From Ruminococcus flavefaciens (GTDB lineage: Bacteria; Bacillota; Clostridia; Oscillospirales; Ruminococcaceae): DNA of 64,000 nt. The notes under the pieces were generated by a model. That model saw only the letters and a program-made list of their open reading frames with translations. It did not search any database and had not been told where the DNA came from. The DNA lies in contig SVNH01000001.1 of assembly GCA_015067005.1 (NCBI GenBank), positions 1-64,000 on the forward strand. The letters are read 5' to 3'. Positions 1 through 8,252 of this stretch are shown here, piece after piece (the stretch's first letter is position 1; each line of letters opens with the position of its first letter). The position numbers and the translations under genes were made by a program.

Positions 1-42
1 CAGGCGTGGCTTGTATTCTAAGCCCCTATGGGGCGTTTACGG

Positions 43-66
43 AAAAACCCCCGGCTCTGCCGGGGG
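43..66 (-). terminator. Intrinsic terminator of the DUF805 gene
   Basis: Read on the minus strand, an 8-bp perfect GC stem (CCCCCGGC / GCCGGGGG, 3-nt loop) is followed by five T residues. It lies 20 bases past the stop codon of the minus-strand DUF805 gene. Confidence 0.85.
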
Positions 67-86
67 ATGTTTATTATATATCAGTA

Positions 87-641
87 TTATAGTCCGCGGT
101 TTTTCTGTTCTGCGGAAGGACCATACATATTCTCGTTCGGGTCGCCGGGCTGTGCATACCAATAGAGCAGGAAAAATGCTCCGATACAGGTAAAGGCGAT
201 CAGATACCACCAGCCGCTTTTTCCTATATCGTGGAGACGGCGCACTGAAGCTGCAAGAAAAGGAATGAATAATATCAGTGAAACGAGTCCGGAAGCTAAA
301 AGAGTTACTGTGTAATTTCCCATACCGATATATCCTGCGACTGTTCCGATGATCATTTGCAGGATATAAGCGTACCAGAATTCGCTTCTTGTAGACCTTC
401 CGCTGAAATTGTTCCAGTTCTTGAAGAACATCTTAACAGCCTGAGGAAAAGTTACAAAAGCCGGCGGATCAGGCACGTAGTTAGGATCGACCTGAGGACG
501 GCTGTTCTGTTGCTGCTGACCGTATGGCTGAGAAAACTGAGGTGCAGAAGACGAATAGTTATCGTTTCCTGTTGCCGCACCGCATTCCTCACAGAATTTT
601 GCGTTATTAAGCAGTTCAGCACCGCAATATGGACATTTCAT
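87..641 (-). CDS. Zinc-ribbon DUF805 membrane protein
   Basis: 184 aa. The N-terminus carries a zinc ribbon with two CxxC pairs (CPYC at residues 3-6, CEEC at 17-20), then a Gln/Pro/Ser-rich linker to about residue 60. The rest matches the DUF805 family (formerly YhaH-like): a short amphipathic start (FFKNWNNFSGRSTRSEFW) and several hydrophobic helices, with the family's RRLHDIGKSGWW signature. It is an inner-membrane protein of unknown function; the ribbon fused to DUF805 is common in Firmicutes. The start is supported by AAGGAG nine bases upstream. It sits 16 bases downstream of psd, so it is probably the last gene of that operon. Confidence 0.88.
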   Translation of the reverse strand: MKCPYCGAELLNNAKFCEECGAATGNDNYSSSAPQFSQPYGQQQQNSRPQVDPNYVPDPPAFVTFPQAVKMFFKNWNNFSGRSTRSEFWYAYILQMIIGTVAGYIGMGNYTVTLLASGLVSLILFIPFLAASVRRLHDIGKSGWWYLIAFTCIGAFFLLYWYAQPGDPNENMYGPSAEQKNRGL

Positions 642-657
642 ATTAGCATTCTCCTTT

Positions 658-1524
658 TTATGAGTTTAGTGAAGTTCCGATTTTTTCACCGTATTTAACA
701 ATAGTCTCATAACCCTCTGCTGAGTTTTTCAATATGTCTTTGTCGATAGAGGCTTTTCCCTTTTCGAGAAGAACGACGATGGTTGACCCTCCGAATTCAA
801 ACATACCTTTTTCCTGACCGCGCTTTACAGGACCTGCCTCATCATGATTGCAGATACGTCCTACCATCATCGCGCCGACCTCTACCTGTATAACATCGCC
901 GAAATTATCAGTATGTATAAGAGTATATTCGCGGCTGTTGCGCTTATAGATGTTGTATTTTTCGAGCGCTATCGGGTTTACGGTATGCAGTACGCCTTCG
1001 ATGAAGGTGTTGCCTGTTTTAACGCCGCTGTCGATATAGCAGTAGCGGTGATAATCGTCGACCTCAAGGCGGAATATCAGGCAGAGTCCGCCGTTGAAGC
1101 GGTCTGCGAGGAATTTGTGGTCGATGAGGTCAGATATGCGGTAGCGCGAACCCTTTATCCGGAAAATACTCTTGCGGTCGATACGGTATACCGAAAGCTT
1201 TGAGTCGCAGGGGCTTATAAGGTGCTGCGGTGTCATATCGACCGGACGCATTTCCGGCTTGACGCTTCTCGTAAAGAAAGCGTTATATGAAGGGAAATTG
1301 TACATCACATACTGTGAGGTGTCAATACCGCTGCTCCTGATGAAGCGTTTAATAAGCGGCTTTGACAAACGTGAATCCATGAATCTTCCTGCGGCTCTTG
1401 AAAGAGCGGGTGCAGTTAAAAGCTTGAGCATTATTCTTCCGCCGACTGAACCATATAGTGTTTTCAGCAGCTTGTTCTGTTTTTTATTAGTGACGATGAT
1501 CTCGCCTTTTCTGTTCTTGATCAT
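658..1524 (-). CDS. psd: Phosphatidylserine decarboxylase proenzyme
   Basis: 288 aa. It decarboxylates phosphatidylserine to phosphatidylethanolamine at the membrane, using a pyruvoyl group made by self-cleavage. The cleavage motif is near the C-terminus as FGGST (cut expected between G and S), and the upstream DDYHRYCYIDSG stretch matches the conserved His region of the family. Length is normal for a type II bacterial enzyme. The start codon lies two bases past the stop of the upstream 2-hydroxyacyl-CoA dehydratase-like gene, and its Shine-Dalgarno is weak, so translation is probably coupled. No phosphatidylserine synthase is in the window. Confidence 0.93.
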   Translation of the reverse strand: MIKNRKGEIIVTNKKQNKLLKTLYGSVGGRIMLKLLTAPALSRAAGRFMDSRLSKPLIKRFIRSSGIDTSQYVMYNFPSYNAFFTRSVKPEMRPVDMTPQHLISPCDSKLSVYRIDRKSIFRIKGSRYRISDLIDHKFLADRFNGGLCLIFRLEVDDYHRYCYIDSGVKTGNTFIEGVLHTVNPIALEKYNIYKRNSREYTLIHTDNFGDVIQVEVGAMMVGRICNHDEAGPVKRGQEKGMFEFGGSTIVVLLEKGKASIDKDILKNSAEGYETIVKYGEKIGTSLNS

Positions 1525-1526
1525 AA

Positions 1527-2756
1527 TTATAATCTCGCATTGGCAAGCATAAGCTTTATACGGTTTTCCTGATTGACTTTTGTAGCGCCGGGGTCATAGT
1601 CGATAGCGACTATATTTGCATTCGGATTATCCTCCTTTATTGCCCGGGACATACCCTTTGCAACGATGTGGTTCGGAAGGCATCCGAAAGGCTGGGCGCA
1701 TATGATATTTTCAACGCCTGATTTTGCCAGAGCAGCCATTTCAGCCGGTATCAGCCAGCCCTCGCCCATAACGACTCCCTGATTAATGTACTTATCAGCA
1801 AGCTTTCTGAGGTGCTCGAAATCGTGGAGCGGCTCGAAGCTTCCCTGCTCCTTCATGACCTTTATGAGTTCCTTCTGCTTGGCGTAAAGCAGCTTATATC
1901 CAAGCTTATAGGCAAACGACATCTTATTGTGATTATCATATATGTCGGCATCGTTAAAGGTACCGGCAGCGCAGTACATAACGAATTCAAGCAGCGAAGG
2001 AACAACTGGTTCGCAGCCTTCTGAGATGAGGAAGTCCTCAAGGTGGTTGTTTGCGAGCGGCGAGTATTTAACGTATATCTCACCGACGATACCGACCTTG
2101 ATCTTCTTTTCGCTGCTAAGCTCGATAGAAGCGAAATCATCGAGAATATCGCGGTATATCTTCTTGGTTTTCAGGTATTTCTTATCCTTTTTGCGGAAGA
2201 TATTGCCCATTCTGTTCTGCCATTTATCGAGCATTTTCTTTGAATCGCCCTTGTTTACCTCATAGGCGCGGCACTTGTTATAGCAGGTCATGAGCAGATC
2301 ACCGTAGAGAACAGCGTGGAGAAGCTTCACGAACATAGGTGCAGTGATGCGGAATGCGCTGTCCTTTTCGAGGCCGCTGAAATTCAGCGAAACTACCGGA
2401 ACCTGAGGATAATTCTTATCCACAGCCTTTCTAAGCAGGTGTATGTAGTTTGAAGCACGGCATCCGCCGCCGGTCTGAGTTATAAGCAGAGCGGTCTTAT
2501 CGACATCGTATTCGCCGCTGTTGAGAGCGTCCATGAACTGACCTATTACCAGCAGAGCCGGATAGCAGGCATCATTGTGGACGTTTTTAAGTCCCTCATC
2601 AACAACAGCGCGTGAATCATTTTGCAGAAGCTTCATTTTATAGCCCTCAGCTTCAAAGATCTTACAGAGCATCTTGAAGTGGATAGGCAGCATATCCGGT
2701 ACGAGGATAGTATGAGTTTTCTTCATTTCCTCGGTGAATTTAACGTATTCAGACAT
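1527..2756 (-). CDS. 2-hydroxyacyl-CoA dehydratase-family protein (activase-associated)
   Basis: 409 aa. It resembles the HgdB-like/DUF2229-type proteins that accompany large BadF/BcrA-type activases in Clostridia. Scattered conserved cysteines (for example NDACYPALL near residue 60, TGGGCRASNY near 95, and AQPFGCLPNH near 355) fit an iron-sulfur-bearing scaffold. The proper dehydratases reduce 2-hydroxyacyl-CoA with an ATP-driven electron; the pair here belongs to the uncharacterised YjiL-like branch found in many anaerobes, and no substrate can be assigned. It lies 51 bases downstream of the 982-aa activase gene and directly upstream of psd in the same direction, suggesting one transcript. 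Confidence 0.82.
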   Translation of the reverse strand: MSEYVKFTEEMKKTHTILVPDMLPIHFKMLCKIFEAEGYKMKLLQNDSRAVVDEGLKNVHNDACYPALLVIGQFMDALNSGEYDVDKTALLITQTGGGCRASNYIHLLRKAVDKNYPQVPVVSLNFSGLEKDSAFRITAPMFVKLLHAVLYGDLLMTCYNKCRAYEVNKGDSKKMLDKWQNRMGNIFRKKDKKYLKTKKIYRDILDDFASIELSSEKKIKVGIVGEIYVKYSPLANNHLEDFLISEGCEPVVPSLLEFVMYCAAGTFNDADIYDNHNKMSFAYKLGYKLLYAKQKELIKVMKEQGSFEPLHDFEHLRKLADKYINQGVVMGEGWLIPAEMAALAKSGVENIICAQPFGCLPNHIVAKGMSRAIKEDNPNANIVAIDYDPGATKVNQENRIKLMLANARL

Positions 2757-2807
2757 TATGTTACCTCCGGTAAAGAATGGAGAATTGAGGATGAACTTCT
2801 GAGAGTA

Positions 2808-5756
2808 TCATTCCTCAGTTCTGTTTTTGGATTGTTCCATAGCTGCAACAAGACTTCTCAGTCTTATCCTTGCAGCGCCGAGGTTATTGATCTCGTCGAT
2901 CTTTAGCTGGGTGTAGAGCTTTCCCTTGCTTTCGAGGATGTTGCGTACTTCATCGCTTGTTACAGCGTCGATGCCGCAGCCGAATGATACCAGCTGGATA
3001 AGCTGCATATCACTCTGAGTTGTGACGTAATTCGCAGCACGGTAAAGTCTTGAATGGTAAGTCCACTGGTTGAGAACGCCGAGATTAGGAGTGCGGGCAA
3101 GCTGAGCGACGCTGTCTTCAGTAACAACAGCCATTCCGAGACTTGTAATAAGCTTATGTATACCGTGGTTGATCTCCTTGTCGATGTGGTAGGGACGGCC
3201 TGCGAGAACGATGATGTTTCTCTTTTCGGCACGAGCCTGTTCGATGATGTCTCTTGCCTTGTTGGCGATCTCTGCACGGAATTTTTCCATAGCCTCATAT
3301 GCCTTATCGACAGCCGCCGGGATCTTTCCCTTGACGTTATACCTGGCAAGAGCCTTGGTCATAACGTTGATAACGTTCTTTCTGATATTCGGATCCATAT
3401 AAGGATGAATGAAGTTGTTATTGTTGAGACGCGGATTGTTTGCAAGGAGAAGTTCCGGGTAATACGCAACAACAGGACAGTTGAAGTGGTTATCGCTGCC
3501 TCCCTCGTCAATATTGTAACTCATGCAGGGGTAGAAGATGAAATCAGCACCCTTATCGAGGAGATTCTCGATATGTCCGTGAGTGAGCTTTGCAGGATAG
3601 CAGACCGTATCTGAGGGGATGGTATGCTGTCCGAGGTAGTACATCTGGCGCGAGCTTTCGTCCGAGATGATAGTTCTGAATCCGAGAGTTGTGAACAGCA
3701 TATGCCAGAACGGAAGCTGCTCATAGAAGCTGAGAGCCAGCGGAAGTCCGACAGTTGCGCGGTATTTGCGCGGCTGGTGAGTTTTTACTGTATTTATGAT
3801 GCTGTCGTATTTATACTCATAGAGGTTTGGTATTTTGTTCTTGATCTTGATACCGCCGCCCTTTTCGCAGCGGTTTCCTGAAATGAAGCGTCTGCCCTTA
3901 CCGAAGTTGATGATGTTCAGCTGACAGTGTGCGGTACAGCCGTTGCAGTTCACAGAGCGCGATGTATAGGCGAAAGTTTCGAGTTCTTCAGCTGAGATGA
4001 GGGTGGATTTTTCGCCGACAGCTCTTTCCTTAGCGTAGAGAGCACATCCGAAAGCGCCCATAAGTCCGGAAATAGCAGGACGAATAACATTTCTGCCCAT
4101 TTCCTTTTCAAACGAACGGAGTACAGCGTCATTGAGGAAAGTACCGCCCTGAACGACGATATTTTTGCCGAGTTCGTCCGGAGACTTAGCACGGATCACC
4201 TTATAAATAGCGTTCTTGATAATGGACATGGAGAGACCTGCTGAGATGTCCTCAACGGTAGCGCCGTCCTTCTGAGCCTGCTTTACTGAGCTGTTCATGA
4301 AAACAGTGCAGCGTGAGCCGAGGTCAACAGGATGCTCGGCAAAAAGTCCGAGCTGTGAGAATTCAGCAATATTGTAGCCGAGAGCCATAGCAAAGGTCTG
4401 GATGAATGAGCCGCAGCCCGATGAGCAAGCCTCGTTGAGCATGATACTGTCGATGCTCTTGTTTTTTATCTTGAAGCATTTGATGTCCTGACCGCCGATG
4501 TCTATGATGAAATCAACGTCCGGACAGAAATAAGAAGCAGCCTTGAAGTGAGCGACTGTCTCAACGATGCCGTGATCGACTGCAAGACCTGATTTTATCA
4601 GATCCTCGCCGTAGCCTGTAACAGCCGAGCCGCGGATGTTTATATCCGGATTCTTTTCCTTGTAGATACGCTTCAGCTGATCTGCGATCTTATCGAGAGG
4701 CTGTCCCTGATTAGAGGAATAGTGGTGATAGAGTATCTTTCCGTCATCGGTAATGAGAACGAGCTTTGTAGTTGTCGAGCCTGCGTCGATACCGAGGTAA
4801 GCATCGCCCTTATATGTACGCATATCAGCATAGCCGAGATCGAATTTTCTGTGGCGTTCGATGAATTCGTCATATTCAGCCTGTGAGGAGAAGAGCGGCT
4901 CCCCTGTGACGATATTATCGCTTGTTTTGGCATTTGTTATTTTTTCGAGCAGCTCGTTGACACTGTAAGAATCTGCGGAGGTCGCAGCGTAGATAGCGCA
5001 GCCGTAAGCTACGAATACAGGGGCTTCGTCCGGGAAAACAGCGTGTTCTTCATCAAGACCGAGAGTATTTACGAATGCTTTTCTTAGTCCCTGAAGGAAG
5101 AAAAGCGGACCACCGAGGAAGAGCACCTTACCCTCGATAGAGCGTCCCTGAGCAAGACCTGAAACAGTCTGGTCGACGACCGCCTGGAATATACTTGCGG
5201 AAACATCCTCTCTTCTTGCGCCCTGATTGAGGAGCGGCTGTATATCTGATTTAGCGAAAACGCCGCAGCGGGAAGCAATAGGGTATATCTTCTGTGCGCG
5301 GAGAGAGAGCTCATCGAGCTGATCCGAGGTTATACCGAGCAGAGTAGACATCTGGTCGATGAAAGCACCTGTACCGCCTGCACATGAACCGTTCATACGC
5401 TGTTCAACGCCGCCTGTTAGGAAGATTATCTTTGCATCCTCTCCGCCGAGTTCGATAACAACATCAGCATCCGGCTGTTTTTTCTTTACAGCGAGGAAGG
5501 CTGCGTGGACCTCCTGAACAAAAGGTATTTCAGCAGAATTTGCAAGTCCGAGACCGGCAGAACCGGTAATGCTTACTGTAAATCTCTCATCCGGATGATC
5601 GGCGCGTATCAGTTTCAGCTGTTCCGTAACAGTTTCCTTTACCTTTGAAAGGTGTCGCTGATACTTGGAATAAACGATATTTCCTTCGGGATCAGTGATA
5701 ACAGTTTTGACGGTTGTAGATCCGATGTCGATACCCAGAGAATACTTGTTAGACAT
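2808..5756 (-). CDS. Double-domain BadF/BcrA-type CoA-dehydratase activase with DUF2229
   Basis: 982 aa. Two tandem ASKHA-fold ATPase domains of the BadF/BadG/BcrA/BcrD family are visible: the first begins GIDIGSTTVKTVI (residue about 5) with GSCAGGTGAFIDQM, the second begins GIDAGSTTTKLVLI (about 320) with NEACSSGCGSF. The cysteines of the latter would hold the bridging 4Fe-4S cluster of such activases. A cysteine cluster (CNGCTAHC, then NRCEKGGG) and a DUF2229 region follow. These proteins couple ATP hydrolysis to low-potential electron transfer in anaerobes, but this long form is of unknown substrate. Start ATG is preceded by GAGGTG. Gene neighbours downstream form a probable operon ending with psd. 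Confidence 0.88.
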   Translation of the reverse strand: MSNKYSLGIDIGSTTVKTVITDPEGNIVYSKYQRHLSKVKETVTEQLKLIRADHPDERFTVSITGSAGLGLANSAEIPFVQEVHAAFLAVKKKQPDADVVIELGGEDAKIIFLTGGVEQRMNGSCAGGTGAFIDQMSTLLGITSDQLDELSLRAQKIYPIASRCGVFAKSDIQPLLNQGARREDVSASIFQAVVDQTVSGLAQGRSIEGKVLFLGGPLFFLQGLRKAFVNTLGLDEEHAVFPDEAPVFVAYGCAIYAATSADSYSVNELLEKITNAKTSDNIVTGEPLFSSQAEYDEFIERHRKFDLGYADMRTYKGDAYLGIDAGSTTTKLVLITDDGKILYHHYSSNQGQPLDKIADQLKRIYKEKNPDINIRGSAVTGYGEDLIKSGLAVDHGIVETVAHFKAASYFCPDVDFIIDIGGQDIKCFKIKNKSIDSIMLNEACSSGCGSFIQTFAMALGYNIAEFSQLGLFAEHPVDLGSRCTVFMNSSVKQAQKDGATVEDISAGLSMSIIKNAIYKVIRAKSPDELGKNIVVQGGTFLNDAVLRSFEKEMGRNVIRPAISGLMGAFGCALYAKERAVGEKSTLISAEELETFAYTSRSVNCNGCTAHCQLNIINFGKGRRFISGNRCEKGGGIKIKNKIPNLYEYKYDSIINTVKTHQPRKYRATVGLPLALSFYEQLPFWHMLFTTLGFRTIISDESSRQMYYLGQHTIPSDTVCYPAKLTHGHIENLLDKGADFIFYPCMSYNIDEGGSDNHFNCPVVAYYPELLLANNPRLNNNNFIHPYMDPNIRKNVINVMTKALARYNVKGKIPAAVDKAYEAMEKFRAEIANKARDIIEQARAEKRNIIVLAGRPYHIDKEINHGIHKLITSLGMAVVTEDSVAQLARTPNLGVLNQWTYHSRLYRAANYVTTQSDMQLIQLVSFGCGIDAVTSDEVRNILESKGKLYTQLKIDEINNLGAARIRLRSLVAAMEQSKNRTEE

Positions 5757-6031
5757 TATTTCACCTCTATAATATTCAAATCATGCTTAAACAGCTGTAT
5801 AAAGCAAATTATAAGCAGATACGATGATACATTATCGTGTTCCGGCTTATACCAGAATAGTTATACACTTACACATATTATATTATACTACATCTGAGCA
5901 AAAAAATAAAGCGGAAAATCATGCTTTTTCACGCTTTTTGATGAAAATTATACAATTAGCCGGTTTTACCGCTTATTTTGTGACATATATTCACGAAAAA
6001 GGCGATATTGAATATCTATCCGGTGCCGAGA

Positions 6032-6466
6032 TCAGAGGAATTCCCTTATCTCGAACGCAAGGCGCTCTTCTGTTCCTATGAGCCTCTTAGCGATGTCTTT
6101 GGACTTTTTATCAGCTGCCTTATACTGATTTACATACTTATTCAGTGATTTTACGCCCATATTGCAGCCGTCTGTGATAAGATCAGCGACAACGTGATCG
6201 GAACTGTCGACAGTCAGGTGAGCCTTGGTCTTTATCCACGCCATACCCTTCAGCATAGCGGAAGGCTCTTTGCCCTCATCGTGGTAGCTTCCGAGCTGGG
6301 ACTGTATCTCCTTTGCGATAGCATTATTCTCTTCGCGGCTTTTTCTGAGACTTTCACGCAGCTTGTCACTTTTAACGTGATCCATAACGTCATCAATAGC
6401 AGATATTCCCATTTTTGCTCCCGAATCGCATTCTCTCAGGAGCCTTACAGTATCTTTTTCAATCAT
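6032..6466 (-). CDS. Conserved helical protein, unknown function
   Basis: 144 aa, almost entirely helical by composition, with no signal peptide or membrane segment. I do not recognise the family with confidence; the length and repeated KxxD/E-rich helices resemble small ferritin-like/DUF2383-type proteins, but no metal-ligand ExxH pattern is obvious. It follows the 127-aa gene on the same strand. Its Shine-Dalgarno (GGGAGG) is the 3' arm of a hairpin that also looks like the terminator of the preceding gene, so expression may be low or conditional. Confidence 0.75.
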   Translation of the reverse strand: MIEKDTVRLLRECDSGAKMGISAIDDVMDHVKSDKLRESLRKSREENNAIAKEIQSQLGSYHDEGKEPSAMLKGMAWIKTKAHLTVDSSDHVVADLITDGCNMGVKSLNKYVNQYKAADKKSKDIAKRLIGTEERLAFEIREFL

Positions 6467-6473
6467 AAAAAAT

Positions 6474-6512
6474 CAACCTCCCTTTGCATTATTATCTGCA
6501 AAAATGGAGGTT
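6474..6512 (-). terminator. Hairpin combining terminator and ribosome-binding site
   Basis: On the minus strand AACCTCC and TTTGCA-type arms pair with TGCAAA and GGAGGTT around an 8-nt loop, followed by GATTTTTT. The 3' arm GGGAGGTT is also the Shine-Dalgarno of the 144-aa gene, whose ATG follows the T run. It lies directly after the stop codon of the 127-aa gene. Confidence 0.6.
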
Positions 6513-6518
6513 TTATAC

Positions 6519-6902
6519 TTATTCAGAGTCGCTGCCGAAATAGAGATCCGTCATCTGATTCAGCCCGAATTTATCTGCAAATGCTTTAAAGTCTGTCCGC
6601 GCCTTTACAAGACTGTATGCGTTTGATTCGAGAAAATTCTCATCCATATCGCTCAGATGCGAGTAGAATTCAAGTCCGATGATGAGGTTGTTTTTTGTAT
6701 TGTTATCGGCAAGTCTGTTTACGGCATCGACAGCCTCCTGAACATTTCCGCTTTTCATCCTGTTGATAAGGTCATCAGCCAGATCACGTTCCTCCTGCGG
6801 AAGCTCAGCTACTGTTGAGCAGACCTCAGCATTCAGCATAACGTGGGCGATCATTTTAGCCATTTCGTGTATCTGACGCATTATCCAATCCTGTTCAAAC
6901 AT
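6519..6902 (-). CDS. DUF6483-like small protein
   Basis: 127 aa, soluble and helical, beginning MFEQDWIMRQIHEMAKMIA. The pattern of an N-terminal D-W-(I/L)-M-R-Q-I helix followed by a TPR-like pair of helices resembles a Firmicutes family annotated DUF6483; function unknown. Start ATG is preceded by GAGGAA. It stands between the dnaJ terminator and the small helical protein gene, all on the minus strand. Assignment to the DUF is from memory of the family pattern. Confidence 0.75.
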   Translation of the reverse strand: MFEQDWIMRQIHEMAKMIAHVMLNAEVCSTVAELPQEERDLADDLINRMKSGNVQEAVDAVNRLADNNTKNNLIIGLEFYSHLSDMDENFLESNAYSLVKARTDFKAFADKFGLNQMTDLYFGSDSE

Positions 6903-6930
6903 ACTGTTTCCTCATTTCATTGTTGCAAAA

Positions 6931-6958
6931 CGACCTGCTGTAAAAATGCAGCAGGTCG
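6931..6958 (-). terminator. Terminator of the heat-shock operon
   Basis: A perfect 10-bp stem (CGACCTGCTG / CAGCAGGTCG, 8-nt loop) followed on the minus strand by TTTTGC. It lies just past the dnaJ stop. Confidence 0.85.
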
Positions 6959-6965
6959 GTCTATG

Positions 6966-8117
6966 TCAGCTGAGTTTTGATTTGAGTTTTTCAAAGAAGC
7001 TCTGACGCTTTGCATAGTTCTTTTCAGTGAGCGAATTCTCAAACTGATTGAGGAGATCCTTCTGCTTCTTTGAGAGGTTCTTCGGAACTTCCACATATAC
7101 CTTAACGTACTGATTTCCGCGTTCGTTGCGGTGAAGCTTTTTAACGCCCTTGCCCTTGAAACGGAATACAGTACCGGTCTGAGTACCCTCAGAAAGGTTA
7201 TATTTTTCATCGCCGTCGATAGTAGGAATGGTGATCTCAGCACCGAGAACGGCTTCTGTATAGGTTATCGGAACATCGCAGTAAACATCATAGCCCTCGC
7301 GTCTGAACATCGGATGCGGTTTTACGTTTACATTGATAAGGAGATCGCCGGAAGGTCCGCCGTTGATACCGCAATCACCCTGACCGCTGCTTCTGAGTGT
7401 CTGACCGTCAGCAACACCAGCCGGTATGTCGATAGAAACGGTTTTCTGCATTCTTACTCTGCCTATTCCGCGGCACTTCGGACATGGATTCTTGATGATC
7501 TTGCCCTTTCCTGAGCAGTGCGGACATGGCTTTGTAGAGGAGATAGCACCGAAAGGAGTACGCTGAGTGGTCTTTACAGTACCGCGTCCCTGACAGTCCG
7601 GACATATTTCTGCGGAAGTACCGCCGTCAGCGCCGGTACCCTTGCAGGCTTCGCAGGTACACATACGGTTTACCTTAATATCGACCTTTTTACCGTTGCA
7701 GGCTTCCATGAAGCTGAGATCAACGCTTTCCTGAAGGTCCGAGCCGCGTTTAGGAGCATTTGCGGAATTAGAGCGGTTTGCACCGCCGCCGAAGCCGAAT
7801 CCGCCGCCGAAGATATTTTCGAGAATATCGCCGATGTCACCGAAGCCGCCCATACCTCCGAAGCCGTCGCCGCCGCCGTAGTTAGGATCAACTCCGGCGT
7901 GACCGAACTGGTCATAACGAGCACGTTTCTCAGGATCGGAGAGAACTTCGTTAGCCTCGTTTATCTCCTGAAACTTCTCAACATAGGAAGGATCATCCGG
8001 ATGAAGATCGGGGTGATTTTCTCTTGCCTTTTTACGGAAGGCTTTTTTTATCTCGTCCTCTGAAGCACCCTTTTCGATACCAAGCACTTCATAGTAATCT
8101 CTTTTGTTTTCAGCCAT
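6966..8117 (-). CDS. dnaJ: Chaperone protein DnaJ
   Basis: 383 aa. Hsp40 co-chaperone that delivers unfolded clients to DnaK and stimulates its ATPase. The J-domain at the N-terminus contains HPD (ENHPDLHPD), followed by a Gly/Phe-rich stretch (about 75-115), then four CxxCxGxG zinc motifs (CEACKGTG, CPDCQGRG, CPHCSGKG, CPKCRGIG) and the C-terminal substrate-binding domain: a canonical type I DnaJ. I placed the start at the ATG of MAENKRDYYEVLG because GGAG lies nine bases before it; an upstream in-frame TTG overlaps that Shine-Dalgarno. It is the last gene of hrcA-grpE-dnaK-dnaJ. Confidence 0.97.
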   Translation of the reverse strand: MAENKRDYYEVLGIEKGASEDEIKKAFRKKARENHPDLHPDDPSYVEKFQEINEANEVLSDPEKRARYDQFGHAGVDPNYGGGDGFGGMGGFGDIGDILENIFGGGFGFGGGANRSNSANAPKRGSDLQESVDLSFMEACNGKKVDIKVNRMCTCEACKGTGADGGTSAEICPDCQGRGTVKTTQRTPFGAISSTKPCPHCSGKGKIIKNPCPKCRGIGRVRMQKTVSIDIPAGVADGQTLRSSGQGDCGINGGPSGDLLINVNVKPHPMFRREGYDVYCDVPITYTEAVLGAEITIPTIDGDEKYNLSEGTQTGTVFRFKGKGVKKLHRNERGNQYVKVYVEVPKNLSKKQKDLLNQFENSLTEKNYAKRQSFFEKLKSKLS

Positions 8118-8205
8118 ATTTTTCTCCAATCTGCGGTATTAGCGAAGCCGTAGCCTGTCGGCTAAGCAAATATCTTATGTAACCACAACTTATATATACA
8201 CCATT

Positions 8206-8231
8206 AGGGCGAAAGAATTTCGCCCTTTTTT
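8206..8231. other. Hairpin between dnaK and dnaJ
   Basis: AGGGCGAAA pairs perfectly with TTTCGCCCT over a 3-nt loop. The run of six Ts follows it on the plus strand, whereas transcription of dnaK-dnaJ is on the minus strand, where the hairpin is preceded by As. It could slow or stabilise the dnaK-dnaJ transcript rather than end it. Confidence 0.5.
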
Positions 8232-8252
8232 ATGATGTTTTATTGTTATCAA

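Noticed and set aside
8206..8231. Hairpin between dnaK and dnaJ as a terminator
   Set aside because: The T run is on the wrong strand for the operon, and no plus-strand gene ends there.
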